Assembly: GCA_903892315.1 (NCBI GenBank)
Contig: CAITHY010000150.1
Span: 1 to 43,418, forward strand
Length of the DNA stretch: 43,418 bases
Direction of reading: 5' to 3'
Source of the DNA: an uncultured beta proteobacterium
GTDB lineage: Bacteria > Pseudomonadota > Gammaproteobacteria > Burkholderiales > Burkholderiaceae
Part shown: in pieces, positions 18,694 through 27,202 of the stretch
Numbering within the stretch: the stretch's first letter is position 1
How the letters are laid out: each line of letters begins with the position of its first letter
Made by a program: the position numbers and the translations under genes
Notes under the pieces: model-generated
The model's input: only the letters and a program-made list of their open reading frames with translations
Database searches by the model: none
Told to the model about the DNA's origin: nothing

Positions 18694-19356
18694 CTATTGA
18701 ACGATATTGAGCTCTTTATCAGCAAATTCGCCAAAACAGGTTTCCGCTCTCAACTGGTTTAACCAGCGACTAATATTTTTTAGCTCACTGCGCGGGCCAG
18801 TTTTTTCTGGGAAAGTATCGTTCAGCAAAACCCAGCGATGTACGACTAAAGCTACGACAATATCTCCAATATTAAATTGAGCGCCTGAGCAATAGTCTTG
18901 CTCAGATAAGATCTGATCGAGCAAATTGAGAGTTTGGTTGGTTGTTTGGTAGCCCTGGTAGATAGCGTCGTAATGACGATCTTTTTCAGGTGTTCTAGTA
19001 AGACCTAGGAAGGTGGTGCGCAATGGAGGCCAAAGGGTTGCCAGTTGCCAGTCCATCATTTTTTCAGAGCTATATTGAGCGGCAACACCCTTTGGGAATC
19101 GTCCATTTTTGTCGTACTGCGCTACTAAGTAGCGCATGATGGTGTTGGATTCCCAGAGCACCAGATCTTTATCTTCCAGGGTAGGCACAAGCCCATTCGG
19201 ATTCATTTTGAGAAACTCTGGCGTGTTATTAAGGCCAAATTGCAGGCCGGCATCGATCCGCTCAAAATCTTTACCTTCCTTGAATCCAAGCTCAGCAAGG
19301 CACCACAATACTTTTTGCACGTTAATAGAACTTTTTCGACCCCATAAGCGCATCAT
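18694..19356 (-). CDS. Glutathione S-transferase family protein
   Basis: The 220-residue protein has the two-domain GST layout. The N-terminal thioredoxin-like domain has LWGRKSSINVQKVLWCLAELG, the cis-proline segment NPNGLVPTLED and the glutathione-binding ESNTIMRYL. The C-terminal helical domain begins near residue 90 and contains the FNIGDIVVAL capping motif. The active residue is probably a Ser in the KSSIN segment. The substrate is unknown. It lies 28 bases after the flavin reductase gene on the same strand, and both may share a promoter with the small lipoprotein gene upstream. Confidence 0.9.
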   Translation of the reverse strand: MMRLWGRKSSINVQKVLWCLAELGFKEGKDFERIDAGLQFGLNNTPEFLKMNPNGLVPTLEDKDLVLWESNTIMRYLVAQYDKNGRFPKGVAAQYSSEKMMDWQLATLWPPLRTTFLGLTRTPEKDRHYDAIYQGYQTTNQTLNLLDQILSEQDYCSGAQFNIGDIVVALVVHRWVLLNDTFPEKTGPRSELKNISRWLNQLRAETCFGEFADKELNIVQ

Positions 19357-19384
19357 GATGTTTCCTTACAAAGATGAATTGGTC

Positions 19385-19885
19385 TTAACTGACTTTAGTT
19401 TCTGTGAAATCGAGGCCAACAAATTGACTACGCGCAAAAATGAGTGGCTCGCGCTGGGGATCATTTTTTAAGTTAATCACCTTGGCAACAATGATGTTGT
19501 GATCGCCGCCAATGTGAACACAAACAGTTTCACATTCGTAATAGGCAACGCAATGTTCAATTTGCGTTAGTCCGCTAGCCGCTAGCTTGTGATCAATGCC
19601 CTTGAATTGATCGGTCTTTACGGTAGCGAAATGCATTGCCAAATTCTCTTGTGAGCGTTCTAGAACATGAATCAGATGTTTCTTACCGAGCTCAACCCAA
19701 GGCATGAGGCGAGAATGCTTTTTTAAGCTCCAAAGAATGAGTGGCGGCTCGAGCGAGACAGTATTGAACGAGCTAATCGTAATGCCGTGGGAATTGTTTT
19801 CCTCATCGAGGCAGGTGATAACAGTGACCCCAGTTGCAAACGATGCGAAACCTTTGCGTAGCTCTTGTGAGGTAAATGGGGTCAT
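19385..19885 (-). CDS. Flavin reductase family protein (FMN-binding split barrel)
   Basis: This 166-residue protein resembles HpaC/RutF-type flavin reductases, which supply reduced FMN or FAD to a partner monooxygenase. The start FRKGFASFATGVTVITC, here LRKGFASFATGVTVITC, the flavin-binding ISSFNTVSLEPPLILWSL and the late GGDHNIIVAKV motif are typical. No partner monooxygenase is in the window, so its electron acceptor is unknown. It sits 10 bases after the small lipoprotein gene and 28 before the GST gene. Confidence 0.88.
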   Translation of the reverse strand: MTPFTSQELRKGFASFATGVTVITCLDEENNSHGITISSFNTVSLEPPLILWSLKKHSRLMPWVELGKKHLIHVLERSQENLAMHFATVKTDQFKGIDHKLAASGLTQIEHCVAYYECETVCVHIGGDHNIIVAKVINLKNDPQREPLIFARSQFVGLDFTETKVS

Positions 19886-19895
19886 TAGTCTTTAC

Positions 19896-20192
19896 TTACT
19901 TAGCTTGAGCATTAGCAGGGGCTTCGATGGTTGTTCCTGGAATCGGGATCAAGATTTCGTTCTCTTCGGCTTTTACGCACTTGAAGCGATATTCTTTCCC
20001 TGCCTTAGATAGAAAGCTAGCGCCTTCATAGAAATCATCTTTACAGGTCTTGGTGGCGAAATCCATAACATCTTGCGGTGCAGCGCTAGAGGTAATTAGG
20101 CGCATATTGCCCATGGACATATTGATTTGGGTGGAATAGCAGCCAGACAGCACTAAGCCAGAAATCGTAGTTAATAGTAGAATTTTTTTCAT
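19896..20192 (-). CDS. Small lipoprotein of unknown function
   Basis: I do not recognise a family. The ATG at 20192 gives a 98-residue protein, preceded by a clear GGAGG at good spacing; upstream in-frame ATGs at 20213 and 20204 lack this. The signal peptide MKKILLLTTISGLVLSGC has a lipobox LSGC with the lipidated Cys at 18. The mature part has two further Cys residues (in KTCKDD and FKCVKAEE) that could form a disulfide bond in the periplasm. It ends with a Pro/Ala-rich tail. It leads a probable three-gene unit with the flavin reductase and GST. Confidence 0.8.
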   Translation of the reverse strand: MKKILLLTTISGLVLSGCYSTQINMSMGNMRLITSSAAPQDVMDFATKTCKDDFYEGASFLSKAGKEYRFKCVKAEENEILIPIPGTTIEAPANAQAK

Positions 20193-20280
20193 GGAAACCT
20201 CCATAATTGGCAATGCTCGTTAGGATAAACCTATTAAGCAATTGTTGCGGGGAAATACCTCGTTCTAAAAGGGAAGAGAC

Positions 20281-21264
20281 ATGTTTAAAGCAATATTGGT
20301 AAATAAGGATGATCAAGGGTATCGCGCAGAATTAGCCCAGGTGGACGAGGCCAGCCTTCCCGAAGGCGATGTTCGCGTTAAGGTCTTATATTCCACCCTC
20401 AATTACAAAGATGGTTTGGCTATTACCGGTAAAGGCCCGGTAGTTCGAAGCTTTCCAATGGTGCCAGGAATCGATTTTGCTGGTGAGGTGATGGAAAGCA
20501 CTAGCCCTGACTTCAAGACAGGCGATATGGTGCTTCTCAACGGCTGGGGGGTTGGCGAAGGGCATTGGGGTGGTTTGGGTCAGCAGGCTCGAGTAAAGGC
20601 CGATTGGTTAATTCCGTTGCCAAAGGGGTTCACTCCTAAACAAGCATTAGCTATTGGTACTGCAGGCTATACCGCCATGCTCTGCGTCATGGCGCTGCAA
20701 AAGCATGGGCTTAAGCCAAGCGATGGTGAGGTTTTGGTGACTGGTGCCGCAGGCGGCGTGGGTAGCTTTGCAATCACGCTGCTGAATAAGCTGGGGTTCA
20801 CTGTTGTTGCCAGCACCGGTCGCATGGCTGAAGCGAACTACCTTAAAAAATTGGGTGCAACTGAGGTGATTGATAGAGCAACTTTATCTGCCCCGGGTAA
20901 GCCATTGGCCAAAGAGCGTTGGGCTGCAGTAGTTGATAGCGTAGGTAGTCATACCTTAGCCAATGCTTGTGCACAGACCAAGAGCGATGGTGCGGTAGCC
21001 GCTTGTGGACTGGCTCAGGGCATGGATTTTCCTTCCAGTGTTGCACCATTTATTTTGCGCGGCGTTACCTTGTACGGTGTGAATAGTGTGACAGTGCCAC
21101 GTGCAAAACGTATGGCTGCTTATGAGCAATTGAGCCAATTAGTAGATCTCAAAACCTTAGATGAAATTTCTCATGAAATTACGCTTGAAGATTCCATCAA
21201 ATACGCGCAAGAATTAATGGCAGGCAATGTACGTGGACGTTTGATAGTCGACGTGAATAAATAA
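20281..21264 (+). CDS. AcuI/YhdH-type acrylyl-CoA reductase-like oxidoreductase
   Basis: This zinc-free medium-chain dehydrogenase (327 residues) belongs to the YhdH/YhfP group that includes AcuI, an NADPH-dependent acrylyl-CoA reductase. The sequence has STLNYKDGLAITGKGPVVR, the PGIDFAGEV segment, the AIGTAGYTAMLCV motif and the nucleotide-binding GAAGGVGSFAI. A late NSVTVPRAKR segment is also typical of AcuI. The role may be removing toxic acrylyl-CoA, for example from DMSP or propionate routes, but the sequence alone does not prove this. It is divergent from the small lipoprotein gene, with an 88-base gap that would hold both promoters. Confidence 0.87.
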   Translation: MFKAILVNKDDQGYRAELAQVDEASLPEGDVRVKVLYSTLNYKDGLAITGKGPVVRSFPMVPGIDFAGEVMESTSPDFKTGDMVLLNGWGVGEGHWGGLGQQARVKADWLIPLPKGFTPKQALAIGTAGYTAMLCVMALQKHGLKPSDGEVLVTGAAGGVGSFAITLLNKLGFTVVASTGRMAEANYLKKLGATEVIDRATLSAPGKPLAKERWAAVVDSVGSHTLANACAQTKSDGAVAACGLAQGMDFPSSVAPFILRGVTLYGVNSVTVPRAKRMAAYEQLSQLVDLKTLDEISHEITLEDSIKYAQELMAGNVRGRLIVDVNK

Positions 21265-21291
21265 AAAAGAAGTGTAGAAGAAAAAATAGAT

Positions 21292-21468
21292 TTACTGCGG
21301 TGCTTGAGGTTTGCGATGTTGTAGTTGTTTCCAGACCTTAAGCTTTTCAGGATTCGTTAGGTCTGACCAATCAGCAATTTCAGTCAAGGTACGATAGCAG
21401 CCACGACAGTAACCATTTTCAGGATTAATGTCACACCAATTAATGCAAGGTGATGGAACTGTTGTCAA
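21292..21468 (-). CDS. Short DUF1289 protein
   Basis: A 58-residue frame starts at TTG 21468, with an AGG eight bases upstream, and ends at TAA 21292. It encodes SPCINWCDINPENGYCRGC followed by YRTLTEIADW, the signature of the DUF1289 family. The four cysteines (8, 12, 21, 24) in a C-x3-C-x8-C-x2-C pattern could bind a metal. The protein function is unknown. It overlaps the longest possible 5' end of the MBL gene, which argues for a later start of that gene, and leaves a 40-base divergent gap between the two. Confidence 0.82.
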   Translation of the reverse strand: MTTVPSPCINWCDINPENGYCRGCYRTLTEIADWSDLTNPEKLKVWKQLQHRKPQAPQ

Positions 21469-21508
21469 AGCAAACCTAGAAGTAAAAAATCAATCAATAT
21501 ACGAAGCC

Positions 21509-22594
21509 ATGAATACTCAAAACAAAGCAAGCGCTGAAGCTACAGTTCATTATCCCTTAGGAGAGGCTCTTCCGGAAGTGGGTAGCAGTATTGAGGTTGC
21601 GCCCGGTGTGCGTTGGATCAGAATGCGCCTACCCTTTGCTTTGGATCACATCAATCTTTGGCTGTTGCGCGATGCAATAGACGGCGTATCGGGTTGGACG
21701 ATTGTGGACTGCGGTATTGCTAATGAGGAGACAAGAGCCTCTTGGGAGCAGGTGTTTACTACCCAGCTTGAAGGCTTGCCAGTCTTGCGCGTCATAGTGA
21801 CGCATATGCATCCTGACCATATTGGTCTATCGCAATGGCTCTGTGAAAGATGGCATGTCCCTCTGTGGGTTTCTATGACAGATTACTTAACTGCCCAATG
21901 GTTAAGTTGCAAAGAGGGTGGCGCAGCAGTGGGTTCACGTGCTGGTAGTGGCGGTTCGGCAGATCATTTTCAAAGGCATGGTTTAACAGGCTCAGAAGAT
22001 TTAGAAAAAATTCGGGGGCGCTCCAATTACTACAGCAATATGGTTCCAGGAGTGCCGCGTCAATATCGCCGGATTATTGATGGTGAATTGATTTTGATCG
22101 GCGGTCGCACTTGGCAAATCATCATGGGTTATGGGCATGCGCCAGAGCACGCTTCTTTGTTTTGTAAAGAGCTTGGTGTGTTCATTTCTGGAGATATGTT
22201 GTTGCCCCGTATTTCCACTAATGTGAGTGTTTATGATGCTGACCCGGATGCAGATCCGCTTGGCCTATATCTTGACTCCATTGAAAAATATTTAGCATTG
22301 CCTGAAGATGCATTGGTACTTCCTTCGCACGGCAAGCCATTTACTGGAATCAGGCCTCGGGTTGCGCAACTCAAAGCGCATCATGATGATCGCTTGGCCG
22401 ATACTTTAGCCGCATGTAAAAAACCGGCACATGCTAGGGAGATTGTGCCGGTTTTGTTTAAGCGTGAATTAGATATTCATCAACTCACGTTTGCAATGGG
22501 TGAAGCTATTGCTCATCTGAATTACCTACTTCGTCGAGGAAAGTTGCATCGCCAGCTTTGCGAGGACGGCGTGTTGCGGTTTTCCGTGGTTTAG
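21509..22594 (+). CDS. MBL-fold metallo-hydrolase
   Basis: This 361-residue protein has the metallo-beta-lactamase zinc motif THMHPDHIG (His99, His101, Asp103, His104), later metal ligands in GYGHAPEHAS and FISGDMLLP, and a histidine in LPSHGKPF. The C-terminal segment after about 290 resembles the helical winged domain of LACTB2-like hydrolases, with AIAHLNYLLRRGKLHRQL. It probably cleaves a thioester or other ester, but the substrate is unknown. I chose ATG 21509 over 21428, since the longer start would run into the DUF1289 gene. Its last 89 bases lie antisense to the end of phaM. Confidence 0.88.
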   Translation: MNTQNKASAEATVHYPLGEALPEVGSSIEVAPGVRWIRMRLPFALDHINLWLLRDAIDGVSGWTIVDCGIANEETRASWEQVFTTQLEGLPVLRVIVTHMHPDHIGLSQWLCERWHVPLWVSMTDYLTAQWLSCKEGGAAVGSRAGSGGSADHFQRHGLTGSEDLEKIRGRSNYYSNMVPGVPRQYRRIIDGELILIGGRTWQIIMGYGHAPEHASLFCKELGVFISGDMLLPRISTNVSVYDADPDADPLGLYLDSIEKYLALPEDALVLPSHGKPFTGIRPRVAQLKAHHDDRLADTLAACKKPAHAREIVPVLFKRELDIHQLTFAMGEAIAHLNYLLRRGKLHRQLCEDGVLRFSVV

Positions 22595-22967
22595 CGCTAG
22601 TCGTTTTAGTCTTAGATTCCTCTTTTGGGGCGCTGGTTGTTGAGCTGGCTGCTGAACTGGCTGCAGATACGGCATCACCAAAGGATTTGAGCGCCATCAT
22701 GGTGGCATGCTGAACTTCAAGACCCTGAATCGTCGATTTGAGGATGTTGAGGTTCAGATTGAGCCAGTTTTCAACGCTTTTGAGGTCCTTAATGCGCTTT
22801 TCAAGCTCATCCACATCCAAGCCAGGAAAAGCTGCAGCAAAGCCACCAGCAGCCTTAGAGGCATCTGCCGTGAAGGGGAACTGCCCAGCTTGACCTGCGG
22901 CACCTTGTCCCCACATGGTTTTAAACATATCTAGGCTTTGATTGAATTCTGGAATGGTTCCAAACAT
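22506..22967 (-). CDS. phaM: PhaM-type PHA granule regulatory protein
   Basis: PhaM, described in Ralstonia eutropha, activates PHB synthase and links PHB granules to DNA. The ATG at 22967 gives MFGTIPEFNQSLDMFKTMWG with a GGAG upstream, and a 153-residue protein. The helical core has DVDELEKRIKDLKSVENWL, characteristic of the family. It ends with a linker rich in Ala, Ser and Lys, and a basic segment (KPRKTATRRPRKAG) expected to bind DNA. The 3' end overlaps the MBL gene by 89 bases on the opposite strand. No phaC gene is in the window. Its presence suggests PHA storage by the host. Confidence 0.88.
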   Translation of the reverse strand: MFGTIPEFNQSLDMFKTMWGQGAAGQAGQFPFTADASKAAGGFAAAFPGLDVDELEKRIKDLKSVENWLNLNLNILKSTIQGLEVQHATMMALKSFGDAVSAASSAASSTTSAPKEESKTKTTSAKPRKTATRRPRKAGDATFLDEVGNSDEQ

Positions 22968-23041
22968 AGAGACTCCGGGGTAAATGAAAAGTGGCTTTTC
23001 CAATAGAATAAGGGATTCTAGAGATTAATCCCGGTTTAACA

Positions 23042-24106
23042 ATGCAATCTAATGGTTTGTCCCAGCCCTATACTCGTGCTCAAGAGCTTCCCGAGCTTTT
23101 GAAGCAGCGCATCCTCATCTTGGATGGCGCCATGGGCACCATGATTCAGCAATACAAGTTAACCGAGGCTGACTATCGTGGCTTGCCGACGAGTACCCGT
23201 TTTGCTGATCACCCAGGAGATATCAAAGGGAATAATGAGCTCCTGGTTTTGACTCAGCCTCAAATTATTAGCAAGATTCATGAGCAATATTTGGATGCGG
23301 GCGCGGACATTATTGAAACCAATACTTTTGGTGCCACTTCAGTAGCCCAAGAAGACTACAAAATGGCTGGCTTAGCTCGTGAGATGAATGAAGTTTCTGC
23401 CAAATTAGCACGCGCAGCCTGTGAAAAATACAGCACTCCAGAAAGACCGCGTTTTGCCGCTGGTGCGATCGGACCTACACCAAAGACAGCGAGTATTTCA
23501 CCGGATGTGAATGATCCAGGTGCGCGCAACGTCACCTTTGATGCATTACGCGCTTCGTATCGCGAACAGATCGAAGGTTTATTTGCTGGTGGTGTCGATT
23601 TATTTTTAGTTGAAACCATTTTCGATACGCTCAATGCCAAAGCAGCATTGTTTGCTCTCGATGAATTTTTTGAAGAGACTGGCGAGCGTTTGCCAGTCAT
23701 GATTTCTGGAACAGTGACCGATGCATCTGGACGTATTTTGTCAGGTCAAACAGTTGAGGCGTTCTGGAATAGTTTGCGTCATATCAAGCCGCTGACGTTT
23801 GGTTTGAATTGCGCACTCGGTGCCGCTTTAATGCGCCCGTATATTGCAGAGCTAGCAAGGATTTGCGATGCCGCAGTGTCTTGTTACCCCAATGCGGGCT
23901 TGCCTAACCCGATGAGTGATACAGGCTTTGATGAGACCCCAGAAATTACTTCTAGCTTGGTTGATGGTTTCGCTAAAGATGGCTTGGTGAATTTAGTGGG
24001 TGGCTGCTGCGGCACGACCCCTGATCACATTCGTGCAATTGCGAATGCCGTTGCTAAGCGTAAGCCACGTGCCTTCTATCGCGAGAATGCGGAGTTATCA
24101 GCGTGA
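23042..24106 (+). CDS. Methionine synthase, homocysteine-binding part
   Basis: This 354-residue protein is the homocysteine S-methyltransferase module of cobalamin-dependent methionine synthase. It has [15 protein letters not shown] near the start, the zinc ligand Cys257 in GLNCALG and Cys322/Cys323 in [11 protein letters not shown], matching the three Cys of E. coli MetH. The rest of MetH follows as a separate gene whose GTG start overlaps this stop in a GTGA arrangement (24103-24106), so the two halves should be made together. The gap upstream (74 bases) is too short for a full cobalamin riboswitch. Confidence 0.95.
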   Translation: MQSNGLSQPYTRAQELPELLKQRILILDGAMGTMIQQYKLTEADYRGLPTSTRFADHPGDIKGNNELLVLTQPQIISKIHEQYLDAGADIIETNTFGATSVAQEDYKMAGLAREMNEVSAKLARAACEKYSTPERPRFAAGAIGPTPKTASISPDVNDPGARNVTFDALRASYREQIEGLFAGGVDLFLVETIFDTLNAKAALFALDEFFEETGERLPVMISGTVTDASGRILSGQTVEAFWNSLRHIKPLTFGLNCALGAALMRPYIAELARICDAAVSCYPNAGLPNPMSDTGFDETPEITSSLVDGFAKDGLVNLVGGCCGTTPDHIRAIANAVAKRKPRAFYRENAELSA

Positions 24107-26853
24107 GCAAGATAGAGAAAAAAGTAATGCCAGCAATGAAGCTTTCTGGCCTTGAGCCATTTAACGTGACAGCCAATGTTGGCTTCGTCAATATTGGCGA
24201 GCGTACTAACGTTACAGGCTCTAAAGCATTCTCCCGCATGATTTTGAATAATCAATTTGATGAGGCGCTCGTTGTGGCGCGTCAGCAGGTTGAAAATGGC
24301 GCACAAGTCATCGACATCAATATGGATGAAGCGATGTTAGATTCTGAGGCGGCAATGACACGCTTCCTCAACTTAATCGCCTCTGAGCCTGATATTGCTC
24401 GTGTTCCCATCATGATTGACTCTTCTAAGTGGAGTGTTATCGAAGCGGGTTTGAAGTGTATTCAAGGTAAACCCATTGTTAACTCGATCTCTTTAAAAGA
24501 GGGTGAAGAGCCTTTCAGAAAGCAAGCGCGTTTAATTCGTCGTTATGGTGCCGCCTCTGTGGTGATGGCCTTTGATGAGGTTGGTCAAGCAGATACGTTT
24601 AAGCGTAAGACAGAGATCTGTCAGCGCTGCTATGAAATCTTGGTAAATGAAATTGGCTTCCCGGCTGAAGATATCATTTTTGATCCAAATATTTTTGCAA
24701 TCGCTACTGGTATTGAAGAGCATGACAACTATGCCGTTGATTTTATTAATGCCACTCGCTGGATTAAAGAAAATCTGCCAGGTGCCAAGGTAAGTGGCGG
24801 TGTTTCGAATGTAAGCTTCTCTTTCCGCGGTAATGATCGTGTCCGCGAAGCGATTCACACGGTGTTCCTGTATCACGCTATTCAGGCTGGTATGGATATG
24901 GGCATTGTGAACGCTGGCCAATTAGGCGTCTATGCTGATTTGGATCCTGAGTTACGCGAGCGTGTCGAGGATGTTGTTCTCAACCGCTTTAAAGAAAAAG
25001 ATGGCAAAACACCTACCGAGCGTTTGCTCGATATTGCTGATCAATTCAAGGGCGGTGGCGCCAAGCAGGTTGAGAACCTGGTGTGGCGTGAAGCTCCAGT
25101 GCGTGAGCGTTTAACCCATGCCTTAGTGCATGGCATAACCACTTTTATTGAAGAAGATACTGAAGAGTTGCGCGCTGAAATTATGGGTGCTGGCGGCAGA
25201 CCTATTGAGGTCATTGAAGGCCCTCTGATGGATGGTATGAATGTCGTGGGCGACTTGTTTGGTGCTGGCAAAATGTTCTTGCCTCAAGTAGTTAAGAGTG
25301 CGCGTGTGATGAAGCAAGCAGTTGCTATCTTGATTCCGTACATTGAAGAAGAAAAGCGTCAACATATTGCAGCAGGTGGCGAAGCTAAAGCTAAAGGCAA
25401 GATCGTCATGGCCACTGTGAAAGGTGACGTACACGATATTGGTAAAAATATTGTGACCGTTGTTCTGCAATGTAATAACTTTGAAGTAGCCAATATGGGT
25501 GTCATGGTTCCTTGTGCAGAGATTCTCAAGCGCGCAAAAGAAGAGAATGCAGACATTGTTGGATTGTCTGGTCTGATTACACCCTCGCTAGAAGAAATGA
25601 CTTATGTTGCGCAAGAGATGCAGCGCGATGATTGGTTCCGTGAGCGCCAAATCCCATTGATGATTGGTGGTGCAACGACTTCACGTGTTCACACAGCAGT
25701 AAAGATTGCCCCACACTACGATGGCCCCGTGGTCTATGTACCTGATGCCTCACGCTCAGTCTCTGTGGCCTCTAGCTTACTTTCAGATGAGAGTGCCAAG
25801 AAATTTATTCAAGATTTGCGCGATGACTATGTGCGCATTCGTGAGCAACACGCGAATAAGAAAGCAGCACCAACAATTTCTTTATCTGCAGCCCGTAAAA
25901 ATCGCGAGATGATTGACTGGTCTGCTTATGTTCCTGAGAAGCCGAAGTTTATTGGCCGTCGCGTATTTAAAAACTTTGCGCTGAGCGATATTGCTAAATA
26001 CATCGACTGGACACCCTTCTTTCAGACTTGGGATTTAGCAGGTAAATTTCCGGCAATTCTGGATGATGAGGTGGTTGGTCTTGAGGCTCGTAAGGTATTT
26101 GCAGACGCCCAAGCCTTGCTTGACAAGCTGATTAAGGGGCAATGGATACAAGCCGATGCCGTGGTGGCTTTCTACCCAGCCAATACTGTTGGTGACGATA
26201 TCGTTTTGTATAGCGATGAAGCGCGCGAGCATCCTTTGTTTGTATGGCATAACTTGCGTCAACAATCCGAGCGTCCAGTCGTTGATGGCGTTCGTAGACC
26301 GAATCGCTGCTTAGCTGACTATGTTGCGCCAAAAGATTCTGGTGTCGCTGATTATCTGGGTTGTTTTGCAGTGACTACCGGCCATGGTGTTGAGAAGAAA
26401 GTGGCTGAGTTTCAGGCAAAGCATGATGACTACAGCGCGATTATGCTGAAGGCCTTAGCTGATCGCTTAGCGGAAGCTTTTGCTGAGTTGATGCACTATC
26501 GTGTTCGCACAGACTTATGGGGCTACGCAACAGACGAGATTTTGACCAATGATCAGATGATCAATGAGGAATACCGCGGTATTCGTCCAGCGCCTGGCTA
26601 TCCAGCCTGTCCTGCGCATGAGGTTAAAGAAGATTTATTGCGCGTCATTGGCTCGGAAGATATTGGCATGACTCTGACCGAGTCGATGGCCATGAATCCA
26701 GCTTCTAGTGTGAGCGGTTTCTATTTGGCTCATCCGGATGCGCGCTACTTTAATGTGGGCAAGCTATCGGATGATCAAGTAGAAGACTTGGCTAAGCGCC
26801 GTGGGCAAAGCATTGAAGACACCCGTCGCCAGCTAGCAAGCTTGTTGGATTAA
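24103..26853 (+). CDS. metH: Cobalamin-dependent methionine synthase, folate/B12/activation part
   Basis: This 916-residue protein carries the remaining MetH modules. They are a pterin-binding domain ([20 protein letters not shown] onward), the cobalamin cap and binding domains with the lower-ligand motif DVHDIGKNI (His444), and the C-terminal SAM-binding reactivation domain with [15 protein letters not shown]. It transfers the methyl group of 5-methyl-THF to homocysteine bound by the partner encoded just upstream. The GTG start overlaps the upstream stop by four bases. It overlaps the convergent DUF1840 gene by four bases. A B12 requirement follows from the intact cobalamin motif. Confidence 0.96.
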   Translation: MSKIEKKVMPAMKLSGLEPFNVTANVGFVNIGERTNVTGSKAFSRMILNNQFDEALVVARQQVENGAQVIDINMDEAMLDSEAAMTRFLNLIASEPDIARVPIMIDSSKWSVIEAGLKCIQGKPIVNSISLKEGEEPFRKQARLIRRYGAASVVMAFDEVGQADTFKRKTEICQRCYEILVNEIGFPAEDIIFDPNIFAIATGIEEHDNYAVDFINATRWIKENLPGAKVSGGVSNVSFSFRGNDRVREAIHTVFLYHAIQAGMDMGIVNAGQLGVYADLDPELRERVEDVVLNRFKEKDGKTPTERLLDIADQFKGGGAKQVENLVWREAPVRERLTHALVHGITTFIEEDTEELRAEIMGAGGRPIEVIEGPLMDGMNVVGDLFGAGKMFLPQVVKSARVMKQAVAILIPYIEEEKRQHIAAGGEAKAKGKIVMATVKGDVHDIGKNIVTVVLQCNNFEVANMGVMVPCAEILKRAKEENADIVGLSGLITPSLEEMTYVAQEMQRDDWFRERQIPLMIGGATTSRVHTAVKIAPHYDGPVVYVPDASRSVSVASSLLSDESAKKFIQDLRDDYVRIREQHANKKAAPTISLSAARKNREMIDWSAYVPEKPKFIGRRVFKNFALSDIAKYIDWTPFFQTWDLAGKFPAILDDEVVGLEARKVFADAQALLDKLIKGQWIQADAVVAFYPANTVGDDIVLYSDEAREHPLFVWHNLRQQSERPVVDGVRRPNRCLADYVAPKDSGVADYLGCFAVTTGHGVEKKVAEFQAKHDDYSAIMLKALADRLAEAFAELMHYRVRTDLWGYATDEILTNDQMINEEYRGIRPAPGYPACPAHEVKEDLLRVIGSEDIGMTLTESMAMNPASSVSGFYLAHPDARYFNVGKLSDDQVEDLAKRRGQSIEDTRRQLASLLD

Positions 26854-27167
26854 ACGCCCCACATGACGGGCTCATCTTGAGCTTTAGACTGCTTCATGAG
26901 TTCTAGAAATGGGTAGGCTCGCTGTCCAAGACGATCAGCCAGCCTAGGCTTCTCAGCACCCTTCTCGGACTCGTCATTTGCTTTGGCTCGCTCTTCAAGA
27001 TCTTTGAGGATGGCAGTTTCGAGTGCGGTGATGAGGTCTGGGAGTTGCTCAACAGTCAAAATTCCGCGAGGCTCTAGGGGACGCCCCAAAATATCAAAAA
27101 TTCGTTTAGTCAGATCCGCCAGCATGATGACATCTGGTCCAGCCTTTGAGCGAAATTGATAGATCAT
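26850..27167 (-). CDS. DUF1840 protein
   Basis: This is a 105-residue conserved protein of unknown function. It starts [19 protein letters not shown], as betaproteobacterial DUF1840 members do, followed by a helical middle and a charged stretch (about 60-80). It ends with ...DEPVMWGV, also typical of the group. No catalytic residues or membrane segments are visible. It overlaps the metH end by four bases and is divergent from argS with a 35-base gap. Confidence 0.82.
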   Translation of the reverse strand: MIYQFRSKAGPDVIMLADLTKRIFDILGRPLEPRGILTVEQLPDLITALETAILKDLEERAKANDESEKGAEKPRLADRLGQRAYPFLELMKQSKAQDEPVMWGV

Positions 27168-27202
27168 TTCAATAGCTTACCACCTGATAAACTCACTTAT
27201 CT

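Noticed and set aside
18672..18704. Repeated TGAACGAT near the convergent ends of the RND pump and GST genes
   Set aside because: A single 8-base direct repeat without flanking target duplications is expected by chance and is not evidence for a mobile element.
22968..23041. Possible cobalamin riboswitch before the methionine synthase genes
   Set aside because: The gap is only 74 bases and shows no B12-box-like element, so a full riboswitch cannot fit.
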